In this document: positions 62,208 to 64,000 of the stretch, one piece after another
How the letters are laid out: the number at the start of each line of letters is the position of its first letter
Position numbering within the stretch: the stretch's first letter is position 1
NCBI GenBank assembly: GCA_038380795.1
Contig: CM076280.1
Coordinates: forward strand, 11,527,001 to 11,591,000
Direction: 5' to 3'
Length of the DNA stretch: 64,000 nt
DNA from: Pyrocephalus nanus
Taxonomy: Eukaryota > Chordata > Aves > Passeriformes > Tyrannidae
Position numbers and translations under genes: made by a program
The notes under the pieces: generated by a model
What the model saw: only the letters and a program-made list of their open reading frames with translations
The model's database searches: none
Told to the model about the DNA's origin: nothing

Positions 62208-64000
62208 TTAAACAGTCTTTCTTGCTGTAAGAACTCTTACTATGGAGCCCAGTCCTCCTACTGCCAGTGCCTGTGGGAAAGGAGAGAGGTTACAGAGTCA
62301 CTGCATCGCACACAGGACAAACATCTGAGTGTTTAGCCCCAGAAAACGTCCAAAATCTGACCATCTTCTGGATCTTGAGGACACCAGTGCTGCACACCAC
62401 TGATGAAGCAGAATGTCTCACCCCCATGTCCCTGAGCGGGAGAGGAGGAGGAAGGGCTCGTTTCAGTTTCATTTGTGTCCCTCAGTGTCAATGACATTTC
62501 CTTCTGAAGTCCAGAAGATGGAGGTGATTATGAAAAAATACACATTAAAGCTGACTGCTGAAAATGGGGCGTTTACTTTGCAGCTACAATTCCAGCAGGG
62601 CCCGGGGGTATCCCAGTGTATGGAACCAGAGCAGGATGAGCAGGTGACTGGATAAATGCAAAGCACCCCCTCAGAGCAGAACCTGCAGGTGCTGCCAGAC
62701 CTGCCACAGCCCTTCTGCAGAGGACAGACTGGTACTACCACTGAGCTGACTCCACTCTGAGCAAGCCACACGTCCTACCAGTAGCACCAGACAAGAGAAC
62801 ACAAGGCTTTAAACCCTGCCCAGCCCACTCAGCCCTGCCTTGCTCCTTTCACAACCGACAGGATGAGCTGCCCTGCGTGTGCCCACATGCTCTGAGCGCC
62901 GGCATCGCTCCCGTCAGGGCGTGCTGTGTCACCTCCCACGCCGGGAGCACCCACCCACAGTCACCTGGAAACACCCCGCAGGAAACAACAGGGAAAAAAG
63001 AAAAAAAAAAACAAAAAGCAAGCAGAGACATGTCCTTTGCTGTCCTGAGAAATCCCCTCCTCCCTTGCCAGGGCTGTGCGAAGCTGGTGGCAGCTGCCAA
63101 GAGCTGGAGTCACACTACACCACGAGGAAAAGCCCTGCACCCTGTGAGATGACACCGTGTTTGCAGCAGCTGCCCTGCACGGGGAGAGCATTCCCAGGGA
63201 TCAGTTTTCCTCAGACCAGCACTGATAGCCTGGGCTGCAGCTAAAACCCCTGCAGTGAGGAAGAGGTCACCTGGATTCCTGCCCAGGGGCAGTGGCACCC
63301 AGCAGCTGCTCCAGGGATGTGCCTCATCCCCCCACAGAGAGGGAAGAAGGTCCCACAGTCAGCTGCTGAACACATCCCACATTCCCCATCTTGCATTCTG
63401 AAGAAACACAAGAGGCCCACTCTGGACCCCAATGGAATCTTTTTGGAGACCTCAGAAGCGTCTCCTGGGCAAACCAAACAGTTGTGCTAAATCCTGTGAC
63501 TCAGACAATAAAAACTATCAGATCTGAGCCAGGCTGGACCCCCTGGGCCGAACACTCACTGCAGAGGCAGCTGCTCCATCCATCCAGACACATCCCCACT
63601 GCCTCCCTTCTCCTCTGGAGCCGCAGCAGGCGCTGGGCGCTGACTCCTCCAGCACACACTGCCCTGTGCCCACGGCAGGGTTTGGAGAACAGGCAAAGGC
63701 TCTGTGAGTCCGGGCTCAGAGACCACAGAGAGAAGCACATTGTGCTGCTCAGGGATGTGGCCCAGCCTGCACCTGATCCTCTTGCAGGGGCTCTCCCAAA
63801 ACCACTGACCAGGACCCTCTGAGTGTGGCTGAGCCAACGTACCTTTTCATGCCACTGAAGTAATATTGCACTGCTGTTTTCTGTTGGCTTTTCAAATCCT
63901 TTATAAATGTACTTCATTAACAAGTCAACACCGTTTCTGTCTAAGGAATTCACCGCTTGTTCTATCTCACTGCTTTTAAAAGATGTGAGGACTTTAAGCA
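62208..64000 (-). CDS. ARPC5L: ARPC5L, actin-related protein 2/3 complex subunit 5-like (3' part, runs off the window)
   Basis: ARPC5L is the p16-like ARPC5 paralogue, a subunit of the Arp2/3 complex that nucleates branched actin filaments in the cytoplasm. Two minus-strand exons are visible. The internal exon, 63843 to beyond 64000, encodes 52 residues through [20 protein letters not shown] and ends LLQWHEK with a GTACGT donor. The final exon, 62208-62270, encodes [20 protein letters not shown] and a TAA. Human ARPC5L has [13 protein letters not shown] (from memory), so one Ile-to-Val change is seen. The junction is in phase. The N-terminal exons and promoter lie beyond the right edge. Intron 62271-63842 contains no recognised gene. 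The paralogue ARPC5 is less likely, because the SSEIEQAV and KTV-ending signatures and the synteny with GOLGA1 fit ARPC5L. Confidence 0.95.

Noticed and set aside
62413..62655. 80-codon plus-strand frame inside the ARPC5L intron
   Set aside because: Antisense intronic sequence without a splice context or known domain.

Overview
The window is nuclear DNA from a vertebrate, most likely a bird. The protein-coding exons encode proteins close to the vertebrate SCAI, golgin-97 (GOLGA1), RPL35 and ARPC5L. They are interrupted by GT-AG introns, and the interspersed repeats I recognise are 3' ends of CR1-type LINEs, the dominant avian/reptilian retroposon. The compact introns and GC-rich CpG-island promoters fit an avian microchromosome. 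The species cannot be read from the sequence.

Layout, left to right. Positions 1-2940 are mostly intergenic, with a CR1 scrap and a possible terminal exon of an unidentified + strand gene. RPL35 lies on the minus strand at 2965-4189 in four exons and is complete at 123 aa. A bidirectional CpG island at about 4190-5180 separates it from SCAI on the plus strand. SCAI has an unclear first exon near 5173, then 16 coding exons from 14973 to 37230, giving 565 codons from the first AUG. About 5 kb of SCAI 3' UTR or flank follows. A second CpG island with a large G-rich minisatellite (about 42870-43435) precedes GOLGA1 on the plus strand, with 22 coding exons from 44006 to 58668 (805 aa). GOLGA1 converges on ARPC5L, on the minus strand, whose last two exons (62208-62270 and 63843 to the window edge) are inside the window.

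The genes are housekeeping genes with separate roles: a large-subunit ribosomal protein, a nuclear transcription corepressor and DNA-repair factor, a trans-Golgi tethering golgin, and an Arp2/3-complex subunit. The neighbourhood corresponds to human 9q33.3, but the order differs from the human order as I remember it. The SCAI-GOLGA1-ARPC5L block is flipped relative to RPL35, so RPL35 is head to head with SCAI instead of with ARPC5L. This arrangement, the missing in-frame AUG for the conserved SCAI N-terminal extension, a foldback element in SCAI intron 2, and several minisatellites are the main points of interest. I found no evidence of a wholly new gene system, tRNA, rRNA or CRISPR array.
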